Positions 1 through 13,206 of a stretch of DNA of 52,987 nt are shown one piece after another. The position numbers were made by a program, and so were the translations under genes. Position 1 is the first letter of the stretch, and each line of letters starts with the position of its first letter. The DNA lies in NCBI GenBank assembly GCA_905221605.1, contig CAJNDS010000905.1:1-52987 (forward strand), in the 5' to 3' direction. The notes below the pieces were generated by a model. The model was given only the letters and a program-made list of their open reading frames with translations. It did no database searches and was not told the origin of the DNA. This DNA comes from Symbiodinium natans (Eukaryota > Sar > Dinophyceae > Suessiales > Symbiodiniaceae).

Positions 1-1638
1 GAAGCGGACAACACCATGACAGACCAAAACCCCTAGAAGCGGACAACACCATGACAGACAAAAGCCCTTAGAAGCGGACAACACCGTGACAGACCAAAAC
101 CCTCAGAAGGGGACATCATCGTGACAGACATTCCCCAGAAGCGGACAACGCTGTGACAGACCAAAATACCTAGAAGCGGACAACACCGTGACAGACCACA
201 AACCCTAGAAGCGGACAACACCGCGACAACCCGAAACCCCTAGAAGTGGAAACGGACAGCACCGTGACAAACCAAATCCCTAGAAGCAGACAAAACCGTG
301 ACAAACCAAAACCCCGAGAAGCGGACAACACCATGACAGACAAAAAACCCCAGAAGCGGGCAACACCGTGACAAACCAAAACCCCCAGAAGCGGACAGCA
401 CCGTGACAGACCAAAACCCCTAGAAACGGACAACACCGTGACAGACCAAAACCCCTACAAGCGGACAACACCGTGACAAACCAAATCTCCAGAAGCGGAC
501 AGCGCCGTGACAGACCAAAACCTCTGGAAGCGGACAACACCGAGACAGACAAAAACCCCAAGAAGCGGACGACGCCGTGACATACCAAAACCCCTAATAA
601 AAACGGACAACACCGTGACAGACCAAAACGCCTAGAAGCGGACAACACCATGACAGACCAAAAACCCTAAAAGTGCACAGCACCATAACAGACCACATCC
701 GCTAGACGCGAACATCACCGTGGCAGACCAAAACCCCTAGAAACGGACAACACCGTGACAGACCAAAACCCCTAGAAACGGACAACACCGTGACAGACCA
801 AAACCCTACAAGTGAACAACACTGTGATAGACCACAACCCTTAGAAGCGGACAACACCCTGATAGACCACAATCCCTAGAAACGGACGACAGCATGACAG
901 ACCAAACCCCGCAGAAACGGACAACACCGTGACAGACCAAAACCCTAGAAGTGGACAACACCGTGATGGACCACAACCCCTAGAAGCGGACAACACCGTG
1001 ACAGACCAAAACGCCTAGAAAAGGACAACACCGTGACAAATCAAAACCCCCCAGAAGCGGACAACACCGTGACAGACCAAAACCCCTAGAAACGGACAAC
1101 ACCGTGACAAACCAAAACCCCTAGAAGCGGACAACACTGTGACAGACCAAAACCCTCAGAAGTGGACATCATCGTGACAGACATTCCGGACAACGCTGTG
1201 ACAGACCCAAAAACCTAGAAGCGGACAACACCGTGACAGACCACAACCCCTAGAAGCGGACAACACCGTGACAACCCGAAACCCCTAGAAGCCGAAGCGG
1301 ACAACGCCGTGACAATGCAACACCCTAGAAGCAGACAACACCGTGACAGACCAAAACCCCTAGAAGCGGACAACACCATGACAGACAAAAACCCCCAGAA
1401 GCAGACAACCCCGTGACAGACCAAAACCCCTACAAGCGCACAACACCATGACCAACCAAATCTCCAGAAGCGGACGGCGCCGTGACAGACCAAAACCCCT
1501 AGAAACGGACAACATCGTGACAGACCAAACCCCCAGAAGCGGACAACACCGTGACAGACCAAAACCCCCAGAAGCGGACAACACCGTGACAGAACCAAAC
1601 CCCTAGAAGCGGACAGCACCATGACAAACCAAAACCCC
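1..1638. repeat. Satellite A block A1 (35-bp monomer)
   Basis: About 47 tandem copies of a 35-bp monomer with core CTAGAAGCGGACAACACC followed by GTGACAGACCAAAA. The plus strand is strongly A+C rich (26 of 35 consensus bases). Two common subtypes read GAAGCGG or GAAACGG. The block is truncated by the window start. It ends in ...CAAAACCCC directly against ATGCCTCAC of satellite B, here called junction type I. Apparent minus-strand frames are monomer translations that stop at the CTAG in every third unit, hence their common ending VVRF. Confidence 0.95.
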
Positions 1639-3828
1639 ATGCCTCACTACCCGCAAATCACAGGCAACAAACCGCACATCTTGCCTTCCCTCCCACAGAT
1701 TCCAGCAAATGACAGGCAACTTGCCATGCAAATGACAAGTCACGGATCGTACATCTTGCCATGCATCACACAGATACCAGCAGATCACAAATCGTATGTC
1801 ATATCCTGCTTGACATGATGCCAGAAAATCACAGCAAAAAGTGGTACATCATACCCTGCCTCCCACAAGCCACAAATCGTACATCTTGCCATGCCCTCAG
1901 CCAGCCTCAAATCACAGGAAACAAACCGTACTTCTTACCATGCCTCACACACATACCAGCACAGCATAGGCAAAAAATGTACATCTTATCCTGCCTCCCA
2001 TAGATACCAGCAAATCACAAACAACAAATCGTACTTATTACCAAGCTTTACAGACATACCAGCAAATCATAGGCAACAAATAAGGCACCAGCAAGTCACC
2101 TACAACAAACCGTACATCTTGCCATGCCTCACACAGAAATCAGCCAATCAGAAGCCACAAATCGTAAGTCTTGCCATGCCTCACACATATACCAGCAAAT
2201 CACAGGCAACAAATCGAATCGTTCATCTTGCCATGTCGTACATCTTGCCATGCATCACATAGATACCAGCAGATCACAGGCAACAAATCGTACATCATAT
2301 CCTGCCTCACACAGAACCAGCATCAAAGGCACAAATCGTACATCTTCTGGCCATGCCGCAAGACTATTCGTCCCTGCTCAATTCATGCACCATCACGGCA
2401 CAAATCGTGCATCGGTCATCTCTCCCACAGCACTCACAGTCACACGCTTAAATATTGCCATGCCTCACATAGATACCGCGATCACAGGCAACAATCGTTC
2501 TCTTGCCATGTTCGTACATCTTGCCATGAATCACATAGATACCAGCAGATCACAGGCAACAAATCGTACATCATATCCTGCCTCACACAGATACCAGCAA
2601 ATCAAAAGCAACAAATCGTACATCTTGCCATGCCTTTCACAGATGCCAGCGATTCGCAGACAACAACTCGTACATCTTACCATGCCTCATACAGATACCA
2701 GCAAATCACAGACAACAAATCGTACATCTTACCCTGCCTCACACAGATACCAGGAAATAACAGGCAACAAATCGTACATCTTGCCATGCCTCACACAGAT
2801 GCCAGCGAATCACAACAACAAATCAGCCGCCATTAAATCACAGGCAACAAATCGTACATCTTGTCATGCCTCACACAGATGCCAACAAATCACAGGCAAC
2901 AAATCGTTTATCTTGCCATGCCTCCACACATACCAGCAAATCACAGATCACAGGCAACAAATCGTGTATCCTGCCATGCTTCACACAGATGCCAGCAAAT
3001 GAAAGACAACAAATTGTACAACTTACCTTGCTTCACACGGATACCAGCAAAACGCAAGCAACACATCGTGCATCTTGCCATGCCTCACACAGATATCAGT
3101 CAAGCAGAGGAAACAAAGCGTAAATCTTACCATGCCTCACACAGGTACCAGCAAATCACAGGCAACAAATCTTACATCTTGCCTTGCCTCACACACAGAC
3201 CAGCAAATCACAAACAGCAAATCGTATTAGCTTCACAGATACACCAGCAAATTTCAACAACAAATCAGAAATCACGGGCAACACATCGTACATGTCGCCT
3301 TCCCTCATACATGTACCAGCAAATCACCGACAACACATCGTTCATCTTACCATGCCTCATACAGATAACAGCAAATCACAGGAAACAAATCGTTTATCTT
3401 GCCATGCCTCCACAGATACCAGCAAATTACAGGCAATCGTATATCTTGCCATGCCTCACACAGATACCAACAAATCACAGGCAACAAATCACACGTCTTG
3501 CCAATGCCTCACACAGATACCTGCAGATCACGGGGGCAAAAATCGTTCATCTCGCATGATACCAGCAAATCACAGGCAACAGGTCGTGCATCTTGTCATG
3601 TCTCACACAATTACCAGCAAATCACAGGCAACAAATCGTTCAACTTGCCATGCCTCACGCAGATACCAGCAAATCACATACAGCAAATCGTGCTTCTTAC
3701 CAAGGTTCCTACAGATACCAGCAAATCACCGGCAACAAGCCGTACACATTGCCATGCGTCCCACAGATACCCGCAAATCAGAGACAAAAAACGTGCATCT
3801 TGCCATGTCTCACACAACACAGATACCA
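1639..3828. repeat. Satellite B block B1 (52-bp monomer)
   Basis: About 42 copies of a 52-bp monomer of the form CAGATACCAGCAAATCACAG, then GCAACAAATCGTACATCTTG, then CCATGCCTCACA. It starts at an internal point of the B order, about 240 bp into the series seen in B2. It lacks 615 bp, including the T-rich segment, relative to B2, with the junction near 3599-3611. It ends ACAGATACCA, joined to AACCCCTAG of satellite A. A damaged patch lies at about 2300-2520. Confidence 0.95.
2300..2520. repeat. Degenerate patch inside B1
   Basis: Against its counterpart in B3 (about 13935-14160), this stretch has many small deletions, insertions and substitutions. The flanking kilobases of B1 and B3 are nearly identical. 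Examples are the shortened monomer near 2316 and the scrambled TCAATTCATGCACC near 2379. The damage could be a real decayed stretch or a badly polished part of the assembly. Confidence 0.7.
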
Positions 3829-5876
3829 AACCCCTAGAAACGGACAACACCATGACAGACCAAAACCCTAGAAACGGACAACACCGTGACAGACCAAAAC
3901 CCCTAGAAGCGGACAACACTGTGACAGACCATAACCCCCAGAAACGGGCAACACCCTGATAGACCACAACCCCTAGAAGCAGACAACACCGTGACAGACC
4001 AAAACCCCTAGAAGCGGACAACACCAGACCAAAACCCCTAGAAGCTGACAACACCGTGACAGACCAAACCTTCTAGAAGCGAACAAAACCGTGACAGACC
4101 AATACCCCTAGAAGCAGACAACCCCGTGACAGACCAAAACCCCCAGAAGCGGACAACACCAAAGCCCCTGGAAGCGGACCATACCATGACAGAACAAAAC
4201 CCCTAGAAGCGGACAACACGGTGACAGACCAAACCCCTAGAAACAGACAACACCGTGACAGACCAAGACCCCTAGAAGCGGACAACACCGTGACAAGCCA
4301 AAACCCCCAGAAACGGACAACACCGTGACAGACCAAACCCCTAGAAGCGGACAACACCGTGACATACCAAAACCCCTAGAAGCGGACAACACCGTGACGG
4401 ACCAAAACCCCTAGAAGCGGACAACACCGTGACAGACCAAAACTCCTAGAAACGGACAACACCGTGACAAACCAAAATCCCTAGAAGCGGACAACACCAT
4501 GACAGACCAAAACCCTCAGAAGTGGACTTCATCGTGACAGACATTCTCCAGAAGCGGACAACGCTGTGACAGACCAAAAGACCTAGAAGCGGACAACACC
4601 GTGACAGACCACAACCCCCAGAAGCGGACAACACCGTGACAACCCGAAACCCCTAGAAGCGGAAGCGGACAACACCGTGACAGACCAAAACCCTACAAGT
4701 GAACAACACCGTGATAGACCACAACCCCTAGAAGCGGACAACACCGTGAAAGACCAAAACCCCCAGAAACGGACAACACCGTGACAGACCAAACCCCTAG
4801 AAGCGGACAACATCGTGACAGACCAAAACCCCCAGAAGCGGACAGCACCGTGACAGACCAAAACCTCTGGAAGCGGACAACACCGTGACAGACCAAAACA
4901 CCAAGAAGCGGACAACACCGTGACATACCAAAACCCTTAAAAAAAAACGGACAACACCGTGACAGACCAAAACCCCGAGAAGCGGACAACACTATGACAG
5001 ACCAAAACCCCTAAAAGTGGACAGCACCGTGACAGACCAAATCCCCTAGACGCGAACAACACCGTGACAGACCAAAACCCCTAGAAACGGACAACACCGT
5101 GACAGACCAAAACCCCTAGAAACAGACAACACCGTGACAGAAGCGGACAACATCGTGACAGACCAAAACCCCCAGAAGCGGACAACACCGTGACAGACCA
5201 AAACCCCTAAAAACGGACAACACCGTGACAGAACAAAACTCCCAGAAGCGGACAACACCGTGACAGACCAAAACCCCTAGAGACGGACAACACCGTGACA
5301 GACCAAAACCCCTAGAAGCGGACAACACCGTGACAGACCAAAACCCCTAGAAGCGCACAACACCGTGACAGACCAAGACCCCAAGAAGCGGACAATACCG
5401 TGACATACCAAAACCCCTAAAAACGGACAACACCGTGACAGACAAAAAACCCTAGAAGCGGACAACACCGTGACAGACCAAAACCCTAGAAGTGGACAAC
5501 ACCGTGATGGACCACAACCCCTAGAGGCGGACAACACCATGACAGACCAAAACCCCTAGAAACGGACATCACCGTGACAGACCAAACCCCTAGAAGCGGA
5601 CAACACCGTGACAGACCAAAACCCCCAGAAGCGGACAACACCGTGACAGAACCAAACCCCTAGAAGCGGACAACACCATGACAGACCAAAACCCCTAGAA
5701 TCGGACAGCACCGTCACAGACCAAACCCCGAGAAGCGGACAACAGCGTGACAGACCAAAACCCTCAGAAGTGGACATCATCGTGACAGACATTCCCCAGA
5801 AGCGGACAATGCTGTGACAGACCAAAATTCCTAGAAGCGGACAACACCGTGACAGACCACAACCCCTAGAAGCGGA
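3829..5876. repeat. Satellite A block A2
   Basis: About 58 monomers of 35 bp. It contains the recurring variant run with GGACTTCATCGTGACAGACA (about 4514-4533), and similar shortened monomers near 5770. It ends in AGAAGCGGAC fused to GCAACCTAATCACAAG, here called junction type II. A4 (15468-16980) is its shortened counterpart. Confidence 0.95.
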
Positions 5877-8800
5877 CGCAACCTAATCACAAGCAACGAA
5901 TCATATATCGTACAATGCCTCATACGGATACCAGCAAATCGCAGGCAACAAATCATCCATCTTACCACGCCAGTAAATCACAGACAACAAATCTTACATC
6001 TTACCATGCTTCACACAGGTAGCAGCGAATCACACAAACCACAGGCAACAAACGGTACATCCTACCCTGCCTCACACAGCAAGTCACAAGCAACAAATTG
6101 TATATCTTGCCATGCCTCACTACCAGCAAATCACAGGCAACAAGCCGCACATCTTGCCTTCCCTCCCACAGATTCCAGCAAATGACAGGCAACTTGCCAT
6201 GCAAATGACAAGTCACGGATCGTACATCTTGCCATGCATCACACAGATACCAGCAGATCACAAATCGTATGTCATATCCTGCTTGACATGATGCCAGAAA
6301 AAAACAGCAAAAAGTCGTACATCATACCCTGCCTCCCACAAGCCACAAATCGTACATTTTGCCATGCCCTCAGCCAGCCTCAAATCACAGGAAACAAACC
6401 GTACTTCTTACCATGCCTCACACACATACCAGCACAGCACAGGCAACACATTGTACATCTTATCCTGCCTCCCATAGATACCAGCAAATCACAAGCCACA
6501 AATCGTACTTAGTACCAAGCTTCACAGACATACCAGCAAATCACAGGCAACAAATAAGGCACCAGCAAGTCACCTACAACAAACCGTACATCTTGCCATG
6601 CCTCACACAGAAATCAGCCAATCAGAAGCCACAAATCGTAAGTCTTGCCATGCCTCACACATATACCAGCAAATCACAGGCAACAAATCGTACATCTTGC
6701 CATGCCTCACACAGATACCAGCAATTCACAGACAACAAATCGTTCATCTCACCATGCCTCCAAGGGATACCAGCCAATTCCAAGGAAAAAATCGTATATC
6801 TTGCCATGCCTGACACAGATGCTAGCAAATCACAGGCAACAAATCGTACATCTTGCCACGCCTCATATAGATACCAGCAACTCACAGGCAACAAATCGTA
6901 CATCTTGCCATGCCGCAGACATCGTCCCTGCCTCATACAGCACATCACAGGCAACAAATCGTGCATCTATCATGCCTCCCACAGCACATCTTAGGCAACA
7001 AGTCGTACATCTTGCCATGCCTCACATAGATACCAGCGAATCACAGGCAACAAATCGTTCATCTTGCCATGCAAATCACAAGTCACGGATCGTACATCTT
7101 GCCATGCATCACATAAATACCAGCAGATCACAGGCAACAAATCGTACATCATATCCTGCCTCACACAGATACCAGCAAATCAAAGGCAACAAATCGTATA
7201 TCTTGCCATGCCTTTCACAGATGCCAGCGATTCGCAGACAACAAATCGTATATCCAAACATGCCTCATACAGATACCAGCAAATCACAGACAACAAATCG
7301 TACATCTTACCATGCCTCACCCAGATACCAGCAAATAACAGGCAACAAATCGTACATCTTGCAATGCCTCTTACAGATGCCAGCGAATCACAACAACAAA
7401 TCAGCCACCATTAAATCTCAGGCAACAAATCGTACATCTTGTCATGCCTCACACAGATGCCAACAAATCACAGGCAACAAATCGTTTATCTTGCCATGCC
7501 TCCACACATACCAGCAAATCACAGATCACAGGCAACAAATCGTGTATCCTGCCATGCCTCACACAGATACCAGCAAATGAAAGACAACAAATTGTACAAC
7601 TTACCATGCTTCACACGGATACCAGCAAAATGCAAGCAACAAATCGTGCATCTTGCCATGCCTCACACAGATATCAGTCAAGCAGAGGAAACAAAGCGTA
7701 AATCTTACCATGCCTCACACAGGTACCAGCAAATCACAGGCAACAAATCCTACATCTTGCCGCGCCTGACACACAGACCAGCAAAAAAAAAATAGCAAAT
7801 CGTATTAGCTTCACAGATACACCAGCAAATTTCAGCAACAAATCAGGCACCAGTAAATCACGGGCAGCACATCGTACATGTCGCCTTGCCTCACACATGT
7901 ACCAGCAAATCACCGACAACAAATCGTTCATCTTACCATGCCTCAGACAGATAACAGCAAATCACAGGAAACAAATCGTTTATCTTGCCATACCTCCACA
8001 GATACCAGCAAATTACAGGCAATCGTATATCTTGCCATGCCTCACACAGATACCAACAAATCACAGGCAACAAATCACACGTCTTGCCAATGCCTCACAC
8101 AGATACCTGCAGATCACGGGCGCAAAAAATCGTTCATCTCGCATGATACCAGCAAATCACAGGCAACAAGTCGTGCATCTTGTCATGTCTCACACATATA
8201 GCAGCAAATCACAGGCAGCAAATCATACATCTTGCTTACAATGCCTCAAACAGATACCAGCACATCATCGGCAACAAAACGTACTCCATACCATTCTTCA
8301 CAGAGATGCTGTCAATATATCGTGCACCTTGCTATGCCTGACACATACCATACGGGCCTTCTTCTCTTTTTGAACAGGACGAGATCAAGCAATCAATTAT
8401 TGTTCAAAATTGTTTTTGTTGTTGCTTTTGCTGGTTCATTCTGCGATCAAATCACAGGCAACGACCCGTATTCTTTGCCATGCATCACACAGACACTAAC
8501 AAACCAAAGGCAACAATTCGCACACCTTGCCACGCCTCGCACGGATACCAACAAATCGCAAGCAACAAATCGTACATCTCGCCATGCCTCACACAGATAC
8601 CAGCTAATCACCGGCAACAAAACAGGATGAACATCTTTCCATCATGCCTCACACAGATACGAGCAAATCACAGGCAACTAAGCGGATATCTTACCACGCC
8701 TCACACTGATTCCAGCAAATCACAAGCGACGAATCGTATAACTTACCACGCCTCGAACAGATACAAGCAAATCGCAGGCAACAAGTCGTATATCTTGCCA

Positions 8801-9040
8801 TGTCTCACACAATTACCAGCAAATCACAGGCAACAAATCGTTCATCTTGCCATGCCTCACGCAGATACCAGCAAATCACATGCAGCAAATCGTGCTTCTT
8901 ACCAAGGTTCCTACAGATGCCAGCAAATCACCGGCAACAAGCCGTACACATTGCCATGCCTCCCACAGATACCAGCAAATCAGAGACAAAAAGTAGTGCA
9001 TCTTGCCATGTCCCACACAGCACAGATACCAGCAAATCAC
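5877..9040. repeat. Satellite B block B2
   Basis: About 60 monomers of 52 bp, with the fullest B order on the left side of the window. It starts with the type II junction and passes through TTCCCTCCCACAGATTCC near 6160. It includes the T-rich segment 8354-8447. It ends CAGCAAATCAC joined to TAGGAAGGGACAACACC, a B-to-A junction shared only with B4. An A-run at 7784-7794 replaces part of one monomer. Confidence 0.95.
8354..8447. repeat. T-rich segment, copy 1 (in B2)
   Basis: A segment of about 95 bp unlike either satellite. It is T-rich on the plus strand, with CTTCTTCTCTTTTTGAACAG, then TCAATTATTGTTCAAAATTG, then runs of TTG and TTTTG. Satellite B resumes at CAAATCACAGG. The same segment sits at the same place in B4 to B9. 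Its function is unknown. Confidence 0.85.
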
Positions 9041-12000
9041 TAGGAAGGGACAACACCATGACAGACCAAAACCCTAGAAACGGACAACACCGTGACAGAC
9101 CAAAACCCCGAGAAGCGGACAACACTGTGACAGACCATAACCCCCAGAAACGGACAACACCCTGATAGACCACAACCCCTAGAAGCAGACAACACCGTGA
9201 CAGACCAAAACCCCTAGAAGCAGACAACGCCGTGACAGACCAAAACCCCCAGAAGCGGACAACACCGCGACAGATCAAAACCCCTTGAAGCTGACAACAC
9301 CGTGACAGACCAAAACCCCAAGAAACGGACAACACCGCAACAGACCAAAACCCCTAGAAGCGGACCATACCGTGACAGAACAAAACCCCTAGAAGCGGAC
9401 AACACCGTGACAGACCAAACCCCCTAGAAACGGACAACACCGTGACAGACCAAGACCCCTAGAAGCGGACAACACCGTGACAAGCCAACACCCCCCTAAG
9501 CGGACAACACCGTGACAGACCAAAACCCCTAGAAACGGACAACACCGTGCCAGACCAAAAATCCTAGAAGCGGACAACACCGTGACAGACCAATACCCCT
9601 AGAAGCGGACAACACCGTGACAGACCAAAACCCCTAGAAACGGACAACACCGTGACAAACCAAAATCCCTAGAAGCGGACAACACCGTGACAGACCAAAA
9701 AAAACCCTCAGAAGAGGACTCCATCGTGACAGACATTCCCCAGAAGCGGACAACGCTGTGACAGACCAAAATAAGTAGAAGCGGACAACACCGTGACAGA
9801 CCAAGACCCCTAGAAGCGGACAACACCGTGACAACCCGAAACTCCTAGAAGCGGAAGCGGACAACACCGTGACAAACAAAAGCCCTAGAAGTGGACAACA
9901 CCGTGTCAGACCAAAACCCCTAGAAACGGACAACACCGTGACAGACAAAAACCCCCAGAAGCGGGCAACACCGTGACAGACCAAAACCCCTACAAGAAGC
10001 GGACAGCACCGTGACAGACCAAAACATCTGGAAGCGGACAACACCGTGACAGACCAAAACACCAAGAAGCGGACAACACCGTGACATACCAAAACCCCTA
10101 GAAGCGGACAACACTATGACAGACCAAAGCCCCTAAAAGTGGACAGCACCGTGACAAACCAAATCCCCTAGACGCGAACAACACCGTGGCAGACCAAAAC
10201 CCCTAGAAACGGACAACACCGCGACAGACCAAAACCCCTAGAAGCTGACAACACCGTGACAGACCAAAACCCCAAGAAACGGACAACACCGCAACAGACC
10301 AAAACTCCTAGAAGCGGACCATACCGTGACAGAACAAAACCCCTAGAAGCGGACAACACGGTGACAGACCAAACCCCCTAGAAACGGACAACACCGTGAC
10401 ACACCAAGACCCCTAGAAGCGGACAACACCGTGACAAGCCAACACCCCCCGAAGCGGACAACACCGTGACAGACCAAAACCCCTGGAAGCGGACAACACC
10501 GTGACAGACCAAACCCCTAGAAGCGGACAACACCGTGACAGACCAAACCCCCTAGAAACGGACAACACCGTGACAGACCAAGACCCCTAGAAGGGGACAA
10601 CACCGTGACAAGCCAACACCCCCCGAAGCGCACAACACCGTGACAGACCAAAACCCCTAGAAACGGACAACACCGTGACAGACCAAATCCCCTAGAAGCG
10701 GACAACAGAGTGACAGACCAAAATCCCTAGAAGTGCACAATACCGTGCAAGAATAAAACCCCTAGAAGCGGACAACACCATGACAGACCAAATGCCCTAG
10801 AAGCCGTCAACACCATGACAGACCAAAAACCCAACAAGCGCACAACACTGTGAACGTGACAGACCCAAACCCCTAGAAGCAGACAATACTGTGACAGACC
10901 AAAACCCTAGAAGCGGACGATACCGTGACAGACCAAAACCCCTCGAAGCGGACAACACCGTGGCAGAACAAAATCCCTCGAAGCGGACAACGCCGTGACA
11001 GACCAAATCCCCTAGAAGCGGACAACACCGTGACAGACCAAACCCCTGGAAGCTCACAACACCGTGACAGACCAAAACCCCTAGAAGCGGACAACACCGT
11101 GACAGACCAAAACCCCCAGAAGCGGACAACACCGTGACAGACCAAAACCCTAGAAGCGGACAACACCGTGACAGACCAAAACCCCTAGAAGCGGACAACA
11201 CCATGACAGACCAAAACCCCTAGAAGCGGACAACACCATGACAGACAAAAGCCCTTAGAAGCGGACAACACCGTGACAGACCAAAACCCTCAGAAGGGGA
11301 CATCATCGTGACAGACATTCCCCAGAAGCGGACAACGCTGTGACAGACCAAAATACCTAGAAGCGGACAACACCCTGACAGACCACAAACCCTAGAAGCG
11401 GACAACACCGAGACAACCCGAAACCCCTAGAAGTGGAAACGGACAGCACCGTGACAAACCAAATCCCTAGAAGCAGACAAAACCGTGACAAACCAAAACC
11501 CCTAGAAGCGGACAACACCATGACAGACAAAAACCCCCAGAAGCGAGCAACACCGTGACAAACCAAAACCCCCAGAAGCGGACAGCACCGTGACAGACCA
11601 AAACCCCTAGAAACGGACAACACCGTGACAGACCAAAACCCCTACAAGCAGACAACACCGTGACAAACCAAATCTCCAGAAGCGGACAGCACCGTGACAG
11701 ACCAAAACCTCTGGAAGCGGACAACACCGAGACAGACCAAAACACCAAGAAGCGGACGACGCCGTGACATACCAAAACCCCTAATATAAACGGACAACAC
11801 CGTGACAGACCAAAACGCCTAGAAGCGGACAACACCATGACAGACCAAAAACCCTAAAAGTGCACAGCACCGTGACAGACCACATCCGCTAGACGCGAAC
11901 ATCACCGTGGCAGACCAAAACCCCTAGAAACGGACAACACCGTGACAGACCAAAACCCCTAGAAACGGACAACACCGTGACAGACCAAAACCCTACAAGT

Positions 12001-13206
12001 GAACAACACCGTGATAGACCACAACCCTTAGAAGCGGACAACACCCTGATAGACCACAATCCCTAGAAACGGACGACAGCATGACAGACCAAACCCCGCA
12101 GAAACGGACAACACCGTGACAGACCCAAACCCCCAGAAGTTGACAACACCGTGACAGAACCAAACCCCTAGAAGCGGACAACACCGTGACAGACCAAAAC
12201 GCCTAGAAACGGACAACACCGTGACAAATCAAAACCCCTAGAAGCGGACAACACCGTGACAGAACAAAACCCCTAGAAACGGACAACACCGTGACAAACC
12301 AAAACCCCTAGAAGCGGACAACACTGTGACAGACCAAAACCCTCAGAAGTGGACATCATCGTGACAGACATTCCGGACAACGCTGTGACAGACCAACAAA
12401 CCTAGAAGCGGACAACACCGTGACAGACCACAACCCCTAGAAGCGGACAACACCGTGACAACCCGAAACCCCTAGAAGCCGAAGCGGACAACGCCGTGAC
12501 AATGCAACACCCTAGAAGCAGACAACACCGTGACAGACCAAAACCCCTAGAAGCGGACAACACCATGACAGACAAAAACCCCCAGAAGCAGGCAACACCG
12601 TGACAGACCAAAACCCCTACAAGCGCACAACACCATGACCAACCAAATCTCCAGAAGCGGACGGCGCCGTGACAGACCAAAACCCCTAGAAACGGACAAC
12701 ATCGTGACAGACCAAACCCCCAGAAGCGGACAACACCGTGACAGACCAAAACCCCAGAAGCGGACAACACCATGACAGACCAAAACCCCTAGAATCGGAC
12801 AGCACCGTCACAGACCAAACCCCGAGAAGCGGACAACACCGTGACAGACCAAAACCCCTAGAGGCGCACAACACCGTGACAGACCAAGACCCCAAGAAGC
12901 GCACAACACCGTAGCACACCAAAACCCCTAAAAGCGGACATTACCGTGACAGACCAAAACCCCTAGAAGCGCACAACACCGTGACAGACCAAAACCCTAG
13001 AAGTGGACAACACCGTGATGGACCACAACCCCTAGAAGCGGACAACACCATGACAGACCAAAACCCCTAGAAACGGACAACACCGTGGCAGACCAAACCC
13101 CTAGAAGCGGACAACACCGTGACAGACCAAAACCCCCAGAAGCGGACAACACCGTGACAGAACCAAACCCCTAGAAGCGGACAGCACCATGACAAACCAA
13201 AACCCC
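9041..13206. repeat. Satellite A block A3 (longest A block)
   Basis: About 119 monomers, twice the usual block length. The first 1.6 kb matches the start of A5 (from 19887) and the last 2 kb (from 11188) matches A1. The block therefore reads as a fusion of two A blocks, the seam between two copies of the left super-repeat. It ends with junction type I. Confidence 0.93.

Larger units (their letters stand above)
1..10700. repeat. Left super-repeat, copy 1 (about 11 kb, approximate end)
   Basis: This stretch spans A1-B1-A2-B2 and the first part of A3, and it corresponds in order to the stretch starting at 11188. Matching landmarks lie at offsets of 11187 (A1 start), 11639 (end of B1), 11103 (end of A2), 10846 (B2 end) and 10919 (early A3). 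The offset changes with block-internal indels, so this duplication is older than the one on the right. The left end lies at or beyond the window edge. The right end is placed only roughly, where A3 stops resembling A5 and starts resembling A1. Confidence 0.75.

Noticed and set aside
1-1638. Regular 35-bp repeats as a CRISPR array.
   Set aside because: The repeats abut directly with no unique spacers, there are no cas genes, and the context is eukaryotic satellite DNA.
8354-8447. The T-rich segment as a small RNA gene or poly(A) tail relic.
   Set aside because: I see no stable cloverleaf or hairpin, no polymerase III boxes and no pure A or T tail. It is only an unexplained conserved spacer.
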